A stretch of 64,000 bases of DNA from VMCP01 sp964415065 (GCA_964415065.1 CAYPYX010000006.1:1-64000); one strand, 5' to 3'. Counted from the first letter of the stretch, positions 51,348 through 60,143 are shown. Numbers and translations: made by a program. Notes: generated by a model from the letters alone, not told the origin.

Positions 51348-53235
51348 TGGCTTCCTCGGCGTTAGGAGCTTTAATAATTTCCAAATCGTTGGTTTCCACC
51401 ACGAGATTATCGATGATGAATTCTTGGCGTTCGGGAGTGTTTTTGCCCATGTAATATTTCAACAATCGTTCCACGCTGGTATCTTCTTTTAAGATAACGG
51501 GTTCTAAACGGATATCGGGACCAATAAAGCCACCAAATTCATCGGGTGAAATTTCACCTAATCCTTTGAATCGTGTGATTTCTGGCTTGTTTCCCAATTT
51601 AGCAATTGCGTCTACTCGTTCTTTATCGCTGAAGCAATAAATGGTTTCTTTTTTATTTCTAACTCGGAATAACGGAGTCTGTAGAATGTACAAATGTCCG
51701 TTTCTAACTAAATCCGGGAAGAATTGCAAAAAGAAGGTCATCATTAACAAACGAATGTGCATTCCGTCTACGTCGGCATCGGTAGCAATAACGATTTTAT
51801 TATAGCGTAGATTTTCGAGTGATTCCTCAATGTCTAAAGCATGTTGTAGAAGGTTGAATTCTTCGTTTTCGTAAACGACCTTCTTTTTAAGTCCATAGCA
51901 GTTTAGAGGTTTTCCTCTTAAACTGAACACCGCCTGTAAATCGGGGTTGCGACTTTTGGTGATACTTCCAGATGCTGAATCTCCCTCCGTGATGAATAAT
52001 GTTGATTCGTAGCGTTCATCTTTTTTAGCATCCGGTAAATGGATTCTGCAATCCCGAAGTTTTTTATTGTGAAGATTCGCTCTCTTCGCACGTTCTTTGG
52101 CTAATTTTTGAACTCCTGCCATGTCTTTGCGTTCGCGCTCATTTTGAAGAATTTTCTTAATAAGTGCGTCTGCAGTAGACGGATTTTTGTGAAGGAAGTC
52201 ATCTACATGTTTTTTAATGAAATCCATCATGGCGGATTTCATGCTGGGTCCATCGGGTGCGATTTCCGTACTTCCCAATTTGGTTTTAGTTTGACTCTCA
52301 AATACGGGCTCAACAACGCGAACGCTAACTGCAGCGGTGATGGAACTTCTGATGTCGCTAGCATCGTAATCTTTTTTGTAGAACTCGCGAATGGTTTTAA
52401 CGAATGCCTCTCTAAAAGCAACTAGGTGAGTTCCCCCTTGTGTGGTGTACTGTCCGTTTACAAAGGAGTAGTATTCTTCACCATAAGCCTCAGTATGAGT
52501 GAATGCTATTTCAAAGTCATCTGCTTGGATGTGAACTACGGGATAGAGAGCTGCTTCGGGTGTAACCTTGCTTTCCAATAAGTCCATCAAACCTCGACGA
52601 GATGCAAAAGACTCTCCGTTGTATCGAATGGTTAATTGCGAATTGAGGTAGGTGTAATTTTTAACCTGTTCACGAATAAAATCATGGATGAAACGATAAT
52701 TTTTAAAAATACTTCCATCAGGTTCGAAAATAATCCGTGTTCCATTAGTTTCGGTGGTGGCTTCTTCTGCGGCATCGTTAATCAAGTTGCCCTGATTGAA
52801 TTCTGCTTTTTTAGTTTTCCCATCTCGGAAAGATTGTACCGAAAAATAGCTACTCAAAGCGTTAACGGCTTTAGTACCGACTCCATTCAAACCTACTGAT
52901 TTTTGGAAAGCGCGACTATCATATTTACCTCCGGTATTGATTTTGGATACACAATCTATGACTTTTCCCAAAGGAATACCTCGGCCATAATCTCGGATGG
53001 TAACGCGTTTATCGTCGATAACGATATCAATTTTTTTACCATTACCCATTACGTGTTCATCGATGGAGTTATCGATGATTTCTTTGATCAAAACGTAAAT
53101 ACCGTCGTCGGGGGAATTTCCATCACCTAATTTCCCGATATACATACCGGGGCGCAGGCGAATGTGTTCTTTCCAATCCAGACTTCGGATTTCGTTTTCC
53201 GTATATTGGGGTTGGGTTAATTGATTTTCACTCAT
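51328..53235 (-). CDS. parE: DNA topoisomerase IV subunit B (GyrB/ParE family)
   Basis: The ATPase subunit of a type II topoisomerase, 635 residues. It has the GHKL ATP site (KEIIDNSIDEHVMG, then IRDYGRGIPLG, then GLNGVGTKAVNALS), the transducer domain, and the TOPRIM domain with TEGDSASGS and ATDADVDGMHIR, ending in the C-terminal ERLLKYYMGKNTPERQEFI. The compact length and RSLDWKEHIRLRPGMYIGKL start indicate ParE rather than GyrB. ATG at 53235 is chosen over an upstream TTG. parC is not adjacent; the gene downstream encodes an unrelated membrane protein. Confidence 0.92.
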   Translation of the reverse strand: MSENQLTQPQYTENEIRSLDWKEHIRLRPGMYIGKLGDGNSPDDGIYVLIKEIIDNSIDEHVMGNGKKIDIVIDDKRVTIRDYGRGIPLGKVIDCVSKINTGGKYDSRAFQKSVGLNGVGTKAVNALSSYFSVQSFRDGKTKKAEFNQGNLINDAAEEATTETNGTRIIFEPDGSIFKNYRFIHDFIREQVKNYTYLNSQLTIRYNGESFASRRGLMDLLESKVTPEAALYPVVHIQADDFEIAFTHTEAYGEEYYSFVNGQYTTQGGTHLVAFREAFVKTIREFYKKDYDASDIRSSITAAVSVRVVEPVFESQTKTKLGSTEIAPDGPSMKSAMMDFIKKHVDDFLHKNPSTADALIKKILQNERERKDMAGVQKLAKERAKRANLHNKKLRDCRIHLPDAKKDERYESTLFITEGDSASGSITKSRNPDLQAVFSLRGKPLNCYGLKKKVVYENEEFNLLQHALDIEESLENLRYNKIVIATDADVDGMHIRLLMMTFFLQFFPDLVRNGHLYILQTPLFRVRNKKETIYCFSDKERVDAIAKLGNKPEITRFKGLGEISPDEFGGFIGPDIRLEPVILKEDTSVERLLKYYMGKNTPERQEFIIDNLVVETNDLEIIKAPNAEEANELAEV

Positions 53236-53301
53236 CAATGCAATTTTACCCAATTAATTACAGAAGGAGAAACCAAGTTTTTAACATTGTTCAAATCGTT
53301 G

Positions 53302-53309
53302 TAAATTTG
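53302..53309 (+). promoter_or_regulatory. -7 box (TAAATTTG) for the TPR-like lipoprotein gene
   Basis: An exact TAnnTTTG match whose last base is 5 bases before the ATG at 53314, so the mRNA could begin at the start codon. Confidence 0.5.
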
Positions 53310-53313
53310 CCCT

Positions 53314-53853
53314 ATGTCAAAAATGAATCGTGTATTCGGATTAGTGCTTTTTTTAGTTTGGGGATGTGTTTCCAAAGTAGATAAAGAGTTGCAAAAGATT
53401 GAGCCATTCGAGTCTAAGTTAACGCCAAAATTGGTAGTAGATTCCTTGCCCAAAAATGCAGATTCATTGTTGTTTGCATTTGCTCAAGCGAATCCCAAAC
53501 ATCCCAAAAGTGAAAACTATTGCTATTATGCTGTCTTGATTCAAGAGCGAAAAAACCACGGAGTTAAGGCCGCACAATGGGCAGAATATTATCTGCAAAC
53601 CTTCAACGGTAGCAAAGAACGAAAAATGGAGAGCGCAGTAGTTGCTTCCCATTATTACGAGCAAAATGGAGTGTATGATAAAGCCTTGGAGTATTACAAA
53701 TACTTGGTGAAACACTTCGGTGAAACTCCAATTGGGAAACAGGCTCAAACCATGGTTTTCTTCATCGAGAAGGGTATGGTGACTCCTGAGCAACAGCTAG
53801 AATATATACAGAAAATGAATGATTCTGCTGCCAATTCAACGGCCAATCCATGA
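53314..53853 (+). CDS. Lipoprotein with TPR-like repeats
   Basis: This 179-residue protein has a lipobox LVWGC (Cys18) and a helical mature part with TPR-like pairs, for example AAQWAEYYLQTFNGSKERKM and YDKALEYYKYLVKHFGETP. It is probably an envelope lipoprotein that holds protein partners. A second ATG at 53323 also gives a good signal peptide. It overlaps the following SDR gene by 4 bases (ATGA), so the two are co-translated. The specific partner is unknown. Confidence 0.72.
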   Translation: MSKMNRVFGLVLFLVWGCVSKVDKELQKIEPFESKLTPKLVVDSLPKNADSLLFAFAQANPKHPKSENYCYYAVLIQERKNHGVKAAQWAEYYLQTFNGSKERKMESAVVASHYYEQNGVYDKALEYYKYLVKHFGETPIGKQAQTMVFFIEKGMVTPEQQLEYIQKMNDSAANSTANP

Positions 53854-55043
53854 AGATTTTAATTACAGGCGCTACCGGTTTTGTGGGTAGTCATATGGCT
53901 TATCAAGCTAACTTAATGGGACATGAAGTGGTGTTAGCCAAGCGTGCAACCAGTAAGTTGGATCTATTTCATTCCGTGCGGAAATGGTATTTGCATTGGG
54001 GGAAGTTAGGAGTCAGTTTACTGGAATCGAAGTTGGATACAAATGGTCAAAAATTAGATACGTCGAAATATCTGACAGTGGAACAGGTGGTTCAATTGAA
54101 ACAGCGTTTGGGAGTTCCACAGTTAAGGAATGTGAAGGTGTTTTCGGGTGATTTGGAATCGTTCAAATTATCAGTAGAGGATAACACGTTACCCAATGTG
54201 ATGGACGATGCAAATTCAGTATTTGCTCAAGAGAAATCCGATTTAATATTAAGCAAATATTTTAAATCGATTGAGAATTTCCATCCCCAATGGGTAGATA
54301 TGGACTTGCTCGACACCGATGAGATTCTTCAAGTTTTAGATGATTCTTTCGATGCAGTTTTGCATTGCGCGGCCATCGTATCATTTGATAGAAAATCCGA
54401 AGATAAAATGATTGAAGAAAATACAGAGGGTACCCGAAATTTGATAAACTCATGTTTGAAAAAAGGGGTCAACAAGTTTCTTCACATAAGTTCGATAGCC
54501 GCATTAGGTCGTCCTGAGAACAATCAACCCATAGGAATTAATTCTGAATGGGTTGAATCCAAGTACAATACGGCTTATGCCAATAGTAAATATTTAGCAG
54601 AAATGGAGGTTTGGCGTGGTAAAGAGGAGGGATTGCAGGTATTGATATTGAATCCAGGGGTGGTTTTGGGTTTTGGCGAGGGACATACCAGTTCAGAACA
54701 AGTGGCGAATACAGTACGAAAAGGAATTCCTGCTTATCCTGCGGGTTCAAATGGATTTATTTTTGTTGATGATTTGGCACACACTGCACTATCTATGCTA
54801 CAGCAAGAAACGAAATTTGGCGAGCGTTATTTGATGGTAAGCCACAACCTTACCTTTAAGTTTATAATGCAAGAGTTAGCACAGATTATGAGCGTTAATC
54901 CGCCTCGAATGGAATTGTCTGGCTGGAAATTTCAACTCAGTTATTGGACAATAAAAATCATTGAAAAATTAGGCTTTTCCATGCCTATATCTACCGAATT
55001 GTTGTTGAGCACCAAGCGAAATTCCGTTTACTCGGATGATTGA
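53850..55043 (+). CDS. Extended SDR NAD(P)-dependent sugar-type epimerase/dehydratase with insertion
   Basis: This 397-residue protein has the Rossmann motif ITGATGFVGSH (5-15), then the SDR features LHCAAIVSF, HISSIAALG, catalytic YANSKYLAE (Tyr-x3-Lys), and a C-terminal substrate domain with ILNPGVVLGFG. Unlike typical extended SDRs, about 90 residues (50-145, including a WYLHWGKLG segment) lie between the first beta-alpha unit and the DMDLLD segment. The substrate is not predictable. It is translationally coupled to the upstream lipoprotein. Its last codons and stop form the first unit of a 62-bp tandem repeat. Confidence 0.8.
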   Translation: MKILITGATGFVGSHMAYQANLMGHEVVLAKRATSKLDLFHSVRKWYLHWGKLGVSLLESKLDTNGQKLDTSKYLTVEQVVQLKQRLGVPQLRNVKVFSGDLESFKLSVEDNTLPNVMDDANSVFAQEKSDLILSKYFKSIENFHPQWVDMDLLDTDEILQVLDDSFDAVLHCAAIVSFDRKSEDKMIEENTEGTRNLINSCLKKGVNKFLHISSIAALGRPENNQPIGINSEWVESKYNTAYANSKYLAEMEVWRGKEEGLQVLILNPGVVLGFGEGHTSSEQVANTVRKGIPAYPAGSNGFIFVDDLAHTALSMLQQETKFGERYLMVSHNLTFKFIMQELAQIMSVNPPRMELSGWKFQLSYWTIKIIEKLGFSMPISTELLLSTKRNSVYSDD

Positions 55044-55203
55044 TTGGTTTAGAATTGAAGCCCGGTGGGTTTAACCGTTGAAATTCCGTTTACACGAATC
55101 ATTGATTGGTATAAAATAGATAATCAGTGAGTTAAAGTATTGAAATTTCGTTTACACGAATCATTGATTGGTTTAATAGAAAAACTCGGTAAGTTAAACC
55201 TTT
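55018..55203 (+). repeat. Three-copy 62-bp tandem repeat at a gene 3' end
   Basis: Units at 55018-55079, 55080-55141 and 55142-55203 are each exactly 62 bases. The first 30 bases of each (GAAATTYCGTTTAC... to ATTGATTGGT) are strongly conserved and the last half less so; a fourth unit begins (GGAATT) at 55204. Unit 1 contains the last codons and TGA of the SDR gene, and units 2-3 fill the intergenic space before the convergent gene. Confidence 0.9.
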
Positions 55204-55221
55204 GGAATTATGGTCGGAGTA

Positions 55222-55920
55222 TCAATACGGAGAAATATAGGTGCTGGTTGGCTTTTTCTTCTTTTTAAAATCCCCGCGTTTCCAAGCATTGAAAAACTGC
55301 ATCCAAGCAACCGGACTTAAGTAATTTTGAGGCGGCACTTGATTGTAGTAATACAATTGCTGTGCACGTTGAGTAGCCATTAGTGATTGAGCTTGATGTG
55401 CATCAGCGGGACGCATTCTTAATTCTTCTTTTACTGCTTCGTTTTCCAAATTTTTACGTGCACGTTCTAAGGCATCATCGGGAATGTCGCGGGTAACAAA
55501 CTCGTGCGCAAATAGCGATTTCAAGGGCAGAGCCCGAATGAAAATATCTGAGATATAACCCGTGTCTTGTGTTAATAATTTTACTACGTTGTATCGGTTG
55601 CCTGTAAGGGTATCGGGAACAACATGCCAAGATCCTTTCTTTTCAATTTGTTCGAAATAAATGGTATCACCCTTTTTAACAACTACATCGAAATATCCGT
55701 TGATGTCTGAAAATCCAATTAGACCTCTGCGATGACTGCGAATGTTTACGAATGGAATCGGTTTTAAACTGTCGGTGGTTAAAACTAAGCCTGTGAATAA
55801 AATGAAGTGGTTTTGTCCCTTTTTTACGGATTGAGCTGTACTCGATTTATGGAAAATAAATGCTACCATGAAAATGAGTAGAGTAAGAGGTTTTATGTGC
55901 AGTTTATCCGCGATTCTCAT
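55222..55920 (-). CDS. Exported protein with carboxypeptidase-regulatory-like domain
   Basis: This 232-residue protein has a signal peptide (residues 1-30, LTLLIFMVAFIF to STAQ). A beta-sandwich like the CarboxypepD_reg module of Bacteroidota envelope proteins follows: GLVLTTDSLKPIPFVNI and GLIGFSDINGYFDVVVKKGD. A helical tail then carries DALERARKNLENEAVKEEL and a basic KKKKKP near the end. Start at 55920 gives a proper signal peptide; the ATG at 55965 would add 15 residues and overlap chrA by 19 bases. Function unknown, probably periplasmic or outer-membrane. Confidence 0.72.
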   Translation of the reverse strand: MRIADKLHIKPLTLLIFMVAFIFHKSSTAQSVKKGQNHFILFTGLVLTTDSLKPIPFVNIRSHRRGLIGFSDINGYFDVVVKKGDTIYFEQIEKKGSWHVVPDTLTGNRYNVVKLLTQDTGYISDIFIRALPLKSLFAHEFVTRDIPDDALERARKNLENEAVKEELRMRPADAHQAQSLMATQRAQQLYYYNQVPPQNYLSPVAWMQFFNAWKRGDFKKKKKPTSTYISPY

Positions 55921-55946
55921 AAAAATACGAATATACCGAATAAATT

Positions 55947-57263
55947 TTATAGAGGGATGAGCCATCCTACGATCAAACCGAATAAAACGACCAATGGAGT
56001 TTGGACCTTTCCGGAAACTTGCATGAATAATGATGCCATGAACACGGTAATTTGAAGGGTAATTTGTTCAGCGCTGAACTGTTGAAATTGATAAATCCAA
56101 TCTTGAGAAATGGCAAGAGTAGCAGAAAGAATGAATCCTATCGATGCAGCAAATAATCCGGGTGTTGTTTTTTGAATTAATCGGGTATATTGTAGTTTGG
56201 ACCAAACGGGGTATGCGAAAAATACCAGCAACAATCCGGGTAGAAAAACTGAAATCAGTCCCAATAAACTGGCTAAAATTTGCAACGGCCAATCACTATT
56301 TAGGTTGTTCATTGCCGTGGTATTCATGTATACTGCTAAATTAAAGTTGGGCCCAGGTGCTGCTTGAATCATTGCCATGCCAAAGTGGAATTGAGACATG
56401 CTTACCCGTTGCGTAAGTTGCACGAATTCTTCCAACATCATGGCGGCAAGAATGTTCCCCCCGCCAAAAGAAAGGGCGCTCATTCGATAGGTATTTTCAA
56501 ACAAGTCGATCAAGAAACTGGTGATTTTCCCAAGGGGCATGTTAGCGAGAAAATATCCCAGAAAACCAATGAAAAATAACCAAATTAAATTGTAAGAAAG
56601 CTTGCGGATTTTTTTTCGAGTTGGACGGTTAAGTCGAGATTTGATTTCGGTGGGGTATTCATTTGTGGTCTGATGTGGATGGTTGAAGTGATTTTTATTC
56701 TCGATTTCGGGGGATGGTAATTCAGGCTGAAAATAGGCGCTGATCAATGCCGAAACGAGTATTCCTAATGGAAAAATCCAGGGTGAATGAATTGCAAATC
56801 CCGCGATTCCTAATGAAATAAAAATTCCGATATTGAGTGCGTTGGGAACTAGCCATTTGAACATAGTATAAACCCCAAAAACCATGAAAGCCACAACAAC
56901 AGCAGGTAGAAATCTCAAATAGTTGGAAGGAATTAATGAAGGCAATAAAGCTAAAATGGTCATAAATATGGCACCCGGAAGAGCCCAAGCAAATAGTGTT
57001 AAGGCGGATAACCTTTTGCCGCCAAGCTTTAATCCTATGGTACTTATTGTTTGTGTGGTGCTAGGGCCAGGAAGTGCATTGCAAAAAGCATTGATTTCAA
57101 TAAGTTCTTTATGAGTAATGAATTGGTGCTTATCCACCAGTTCTTTTTTGAAATAGGGTAAATGCAATTGAGGTCCACCAAATGCAGTTAAACCTAACCA
57201 AAAAGCCGATTTTAAAAAGCGAATGTGATTTTGATTTTGTAAGTTTGTGCTATGATGATTCAT
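55947..57263 (-). CDS. chrA: Chromate transporter, two-domain
   Basis: This 438-residue inner-membrane protein of the CHR family has two homologous halves. The first has FGGPQLHLPYFKKELVD and NALPGPSTTQT; the second has LSFGGGNILAAMMLEEFV and QAAPGPNFNLA. Such two-domain ChrA proteins export chromate or related oxyanions; here the physiological substrate is unknown. A charged linker between the halves (about 187-230, SPEIENKNHFNHPHQTTN) carries a near-perfect copy of the recurring word. ATG at 57263 is used; a TTG further upstream is unlikely. Its start overlaps the start of a divergent lipoprotein gene by 12 bases. Confidence 0.9.
   Translation of the reverse strand: MNHHSTNLQNQNHIRFLKSAFWLGLTAFGGPQLHLPYFKKELVDKHQFITHKELIEINAFCNALPGPSTTQTISTIGLKLGGKRLSALTLFAWALPGAIFMTILALLPSLIPSNYLRFLPAVVVAFMVFGVYTMFKWLVPNALNIGIFISLGIAGFAIHSPWIFPLGILVSALISAYFQPELPSPEIENKNHFNHPHQTTNEYPTEIKSRLNRPTRKKIRKLSYNLIWLFFIGFLGYFLANMPLGKITSFLIDLFENTYRMSALSFGGGNILAAMMLEEFVQLTQRVSMSQFHFGMAMIQAAPGPNFNLAVYMNTTAMNNLNSDWPLQILASLLGLISVFLPGLLLVFFAYPVWSKLQYTRLIQKTTPGLFAASIGFILSATLAISQDWIYQFQQFSAEQITLQITVFMASLFMQVSGKVQTPLVVLFGLIVGWLIPL
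56704..56716 (-). repeat. Recurrent word, copy 7 (CATCCCCCGAAAT, in chrA linker)
   Basis: Twelve of 13 bases match; it lies on the coding strand of chrA in the linker between the two membrane halves (encodes PSPEIE). Confidence 0.55.
57240..57247 (+). promoter_or_regulatory. -7 box (TAAGTTTG) for the coiled-coil lipoprotein gene
   Basis: An exact TAnnTTTG match whose last base is 5 bases before the ATG at 57252. It lies upstream of and partly over the chrA 5' region, so the two divergent units share this control DNA. Confidence 0.48.
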
Positions 57264-57851
57264 TCCTGGACAAAAACAAGTCAAAAGTACCCAATATTTG
57301 CGATTGTATTGATGATGTTTGGATTAATAATTTCGGGTTGTACCGAATCCTCATCCCCCGAAGAGAAAAGAACCGCCATGATTTCAAAAGTGGATAGCTT
57401 ATGGGGTCAATTAAATGCTGTTCGTCAACAATTTACCTATGAAATGGATGAAATTGAGGAGCGAAAAGAAGAAATGCAACAACAACTCATTCGTGCTAAT
57501 TTTTTGAAGGAAAATCAACTTACTGAAGAACAAAAACTTTGGTTTATCCAATATGAAAGTGTGGCTCGAATTTATAAGGGCGTAGGACAGAAATATAAGA
57601 ATTGTGTGTTGAAAGCCGAAAACGTTTTTTATGCTCTCAAGGGATTGGATAGTGAAGTTAAAAAAGGCAAATACGATGAAAAGGTAGATGAATTTCGCGC
57701 CGAATACTCAGAAATTCAAAAAGAGTTAATGGAATGTACAGAAGAAACTACCGATGTGGTTACACGTTTAACTGCTGTAGAACCTACGTATTTGAGATTG
57801 GGTGAAAATGTGGAAAGCTTGCTCAATGAACTGATTCCTGAATCGAATTAA
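57252..57851 (+). CDS. Coiled-coil lipoprotein
   Basis: This 199-residue predicted lipoprotein has a hydrophobic segment (residues 14-28) and lipobox LIISGC (Cys30). A Ser/Glu linker (TESSSPEEKRT) follows, encoded by a near-perfect copy of the recurring word. The rest is strongly helical and charged, with coiled-coil heptads (EERKEEMQQQLI) and helical hairpins to the end. I do not recognise a family. The start overlaps the divergent chrA start by 12 bases. Confidence 0.68.
   Translation: MMIHSWTKTSQKYPIFAIVLMMFGLIISGCTESSSPEEKRTAMISKVDSLWGQLNAVRQQFTYEMDEIEERKEEMQQQLIRANFLKENQLTEEQKLWFIQYESVARIYKGVGQKYKNCVLKAENVFYALKGLDSEVKKGKYDEKVDEFRAEYSEIQKELMECTEETTDVVTRLTAVEPTYLRLGENVESLLNELIPESN
57352..57364 (+). 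repeat. Recurrent word, copy 8 (CATCCCCCGAAGA, in lipoprotein linker)
   Basis: Twelve of 13 bases match; on the coding strand, in the linker right after the lipidated cysteine. Confidence 0.55.
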
Positions 57852-57886
57852 TCGTTTGAGTTTGAATTTAAGTTTGGATCTCAATC

Positions 57887-58642
57887 TCAATGGATGCCCA
57901 TTCGCTCATGTTCAAGCCATTTTTGAAAAATAATGTTTATGGCTGTATTGTTGGGATGAGCTAAATCTTCGCGGAAATACGATTTATCTCTTAATTCTTC
58001 ATTAAAAATTTCAAACGCTGGGAAATAGCCTATGTCGGTAAATTGACTGATAATTTCATGAATTGCAACCCGTAAAATGGATTTGCTTATGGAGTTTTCA
58101 ATCAGCCCATCTCGCAGATGACGAACAGGACTTATCGTAAAATCAATTTGAATTTCTGGATGAATTGATTTTAAGGAAGAAATACATTGTTTAAGGTTTT
58201 TAACTATTTCTGAAAATGAAAGTAGTCGTTTTCTAAACTGATGATTGGGGATCCTATGGCAGTTTCCAACCAGTAAATTTTCAGGAATATATTCGTAAAC
58301 CCAGGCTGTTCCTAGGGTAATGATGGCTTTTTGACTGTGTTTTATGAAATGAGCACTAGAGGATATTAACGAATGAATGGTTTCCGATAATTCAAGTTCT
58401 TGTTCCGATTGGAATTTAGATGCAAAAGTGAGGCAATGGAATTGTTGATTCACTTTAGTCAGGATCGGTTCCTGTTCGTTTGCTATGATGGACAGCGTAT
58501 CAGCAATAGCGCTGGGTGCAAATAATGTTCCGAAAGGGTTGGCTAATACTTCGATTTCGAGTGAATTGCTTTGTGCGTAATCTTTCAATCTCTGAGAAAT
58601 TTCAACTGAAAAACAGGATCCGAGAAAGAAATATTGGGCCAT
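57887..58642 (-). CDS. GSCFA-domain protein
   Basis: This 251-residue protein begins QYFFLGSCFSVEISQRL, carrying the GSCF signature that names this SGNH-hydrolase-like family. It also has ANPFGTLFAPSAI, ITLGTAWVY, TISPVRHLRDGL (the block III/V-like His) and a C-terminal EDLAHPNNTAINII with a His-Pro typical of SGNH catalytic pairs. GSCFA proteins are of unknown role but probably act as esterases or transferases on glycans or lipids. It stands alone on the minus strand. Confidence 0.85.
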   Translation of the reverse strand: MAQYFFLGSCFSVEISQRLKDYAQSNSLEIEVLANPFGTLFAPSAIADTLSIIANEQEPILTKVNQQFHCLTFASKFQSEQELELSETIHSLISSSAHFIKHSQKAIITLGTAWVYEYIPENLLVGNCHRIPNHQFRKRLLSFSEIVKNLKQCISSLKSIHPEIQIDFTISPVRHLRDGLIENSISKSILRVAIHEIISQFTDIGYFPAFEIFNEELRDKSYFREDLAHPNNTAINIIFQKWLEHERMGIH

Positions 58643-58705
58643 TGTTTAGCGAATGAATAGAAATTAATTGCAAATATAGTTGATTCACAGACGGAGGTTT
58701 TGCAA

Positions 58706-58713
58706 TAAATTTG
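58706..58713 (+). promoter_or_regulatory. -7 box (TAAATTTG) for the 132-residue membrane protein gene
   Basis: An exact TAnnTTTG match whose last base is 9 bases before the ATG at 58722. Confidence 0.48.
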
Positions 58714-58721
58714 CTCGGTAA

Positions 58722-59120
58722 ATGAACAATTCGATGATTTCTGAAAAAAATGCGGAAAACGATCAAGAAAATAATCCCTTTTTAAGGTACCGGAAATTGG
58801 AAAATGTTCATGTTTTCCTTTGGTTAATTAAGGATTTTGCTTGGATTTCGGGCTATGAGACTTTAGGGATGATCATGGCTGTTCCAACCATTTTTATGGC
58901 TGTTTACATAACGATTTTGTCGCGTTCAGTGAATACCTCGGATTTCGTTCACAACATTGCCGTGAGTTGTTGGATTGTGGCCAATGTAGTTTGGATGACG
59001 GGTGAGTTTTATTTCAATGATAAGGTACGACATTGGTCCATTCCCTTTTTTGTTTTGGGGATAGTTACCCTGGTTGTTTTTTACGGATTCAAATGGTTGA
59101 AACGGAATCAACAGAGTTGA
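58722..59120 (+). CDS. Small three-helix membrane protein
   Basis: This 132-residue protein has a polar Asn/Glu-rich N-terminus (1-25), then three predicted transmembrane helices (about 44-64, 78-96 and 104-124), with conserved-looking aromatic residues (FLWLIKDFAWISGYE, VVWMTGEFYFN). I do not recognise a family with certainty. The ATG at 58722 is followed by another four codons on (MISEKN). Downstream, 59121-59278 has no gene. Confidence 0.65.
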   Translation: MNNSMISEKNAENDQENNPFLRYRKLENVHVFLWLIKDFAWISGYETLGMIMAVPTIFMAVYITILSRSVNTSDFVHNIAVSCWIVANVVWMTGEFYFNDKVRHWSIPFFVLGIVTLVVFYGFKWLKRNQQS

Positions 59121-59278
59121 GGTAGAATTTCGGAAAGAAATCCTGAGTAAATCAGGAATAGAGTCAATAAGTGAATGGGTTGGATTTGTTAGGTGGTTGT
59201 AACCCATGGAGAATCCAATTTGGTTATAAAGGATCATGTTCAAAAGCTGGGGGCTAGGCAAATAATTTAGCGATTTTA

Positions 59279-59334
59279 AAAATTAGAAAAGCCCGGTAAA
59301 ATTAGAAAAGCCCGGTGCAACCGGGCTTTTCTAA
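59279..59334. terminator. Terminator with a duplicated 5' arm
   Basis: The word AAAATTAGAAAAGCCCGGT occurs twice in tandem (59279-59297 and 59298-59316). The second copy forms a perfect 15-bp stem with ACCGGGCTTTTCTAA (59320-59334) across a 3-base loop; the first copy could pair with the same arm across a 22-base loop. A 10-base word (CTAAACCAAA) also repeats at 59331-59340 and 59341-59350. It lies between convergent genes. Confidence 0.85.
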
Positions 59335-59363
59335 ACCAAACTAAACCAAAAATAACTAACTAG

Positions 59364-60143
59364 TTACTTTTTTCGCAATTGGGAAACTACCAATTCCCAA
59401 TGTTTTTCAGACAAATCAGAACTCAATTGTTCAAGCAATAATTTTAAATTAATGGATGACTCAATATCAAGTTTTGCTTCTGTACATTTAAGACGGAAAT
59501 ATTCAGAAAATGTTTCATGAGCGTTTGTAAGGAATGCGTCATAAGCCATTTTGCTGATCCATTTGTTCTTCCGTTGCAGTGTAATATTTTTTATGTAATT
59601 ATGTAGTGAGTCGTTTGTAATGGATTGTATTTCAATAACTTTGTTTAAAATGATTTGTTGTTTACTGTTGTATTCTTTGAGAGGTTTTGATATCTTATTG
59701 AGGTAGGACTCTGACGTTGAAAGTCGGCTTATTTTCGACGAAATTGAAAAGTTGTTTACTGAGTCAAAAGTGATAAAAACATCGTATGCTCTCAAACCGG
59801 TTTTTTGTGTGAATTCTGCTGTTTCAAATCCCCAATTGTGTGGAAGATATTCTTCGGAAATTCCTAGGTTCTTTTGATAAAGATGAATGGAATTTAATTC
59901 ATTTTCATCGATGATATCTTCGATGTTTTGGTTATAAAATGTTGAATCAAGTGTAGTAACAAAAGCTAGGGATTCGGATTTTGAATCGATCCAGTGTATG
60001 ATGTCGTTGGTTTGTGAATTGTAAACAACAAACGGATTTTCTTTTTTTGAACATCCCCCCAACCCTAAAGACAAAATTAGACCCGAAATTAGGAGAAATT
60101 TGTCTTTGATTGGTTTGGGAAGTGCAGTTGAAATTTGAATCAT
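59364..60143 (-). CDS. Hypothetical lipoprotein
   Basis: This 259-residue protein has a signal peptide (about 13-30, FLLISGLILSLGLGGC) with the lipidated Cys at about 31 and a short SKKEN tether. The mature part is mostly helical and polar (for example LLLEQLSSDLSEKHWELVVSQL at the end). No family recognised. It is monocistronic, upstream of and divergent from icmF; the 225-base region between them holds the icmF promoter box. A variant of the recurring word (CATCCCCCC) covers the lipobox codons. Confidence 0.65.
   Translation of the reverse strand: MIQISTALPKPIKDKFLLISGLILSLGLGGCSKKENPFVVYNSQTNDIIHWIDSKSESLAFVTTLDSTFYNQNIEDIIDENELNSIHLYQKNLGISEEYLPHNWGFETAEFTQKTGLRAYDVFITFDSVNNFSISSKISRLSTSESYLNKISKPLKEYNSKQQIILNKVIEIQSITNDSLHNYIKNITLQRKNKWISKMAYDAFLTNAHETFSEYFRLKCTEAKLDIESSINLKLLLEQLSSDLSEKHWELVVSQLRKK

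Noticed and set aside
55018..55203. Possible CRISPR array
   Set aside because: Units are head-to-tail with similarity over their full length and no unique spacers; no cas genes are nearby.
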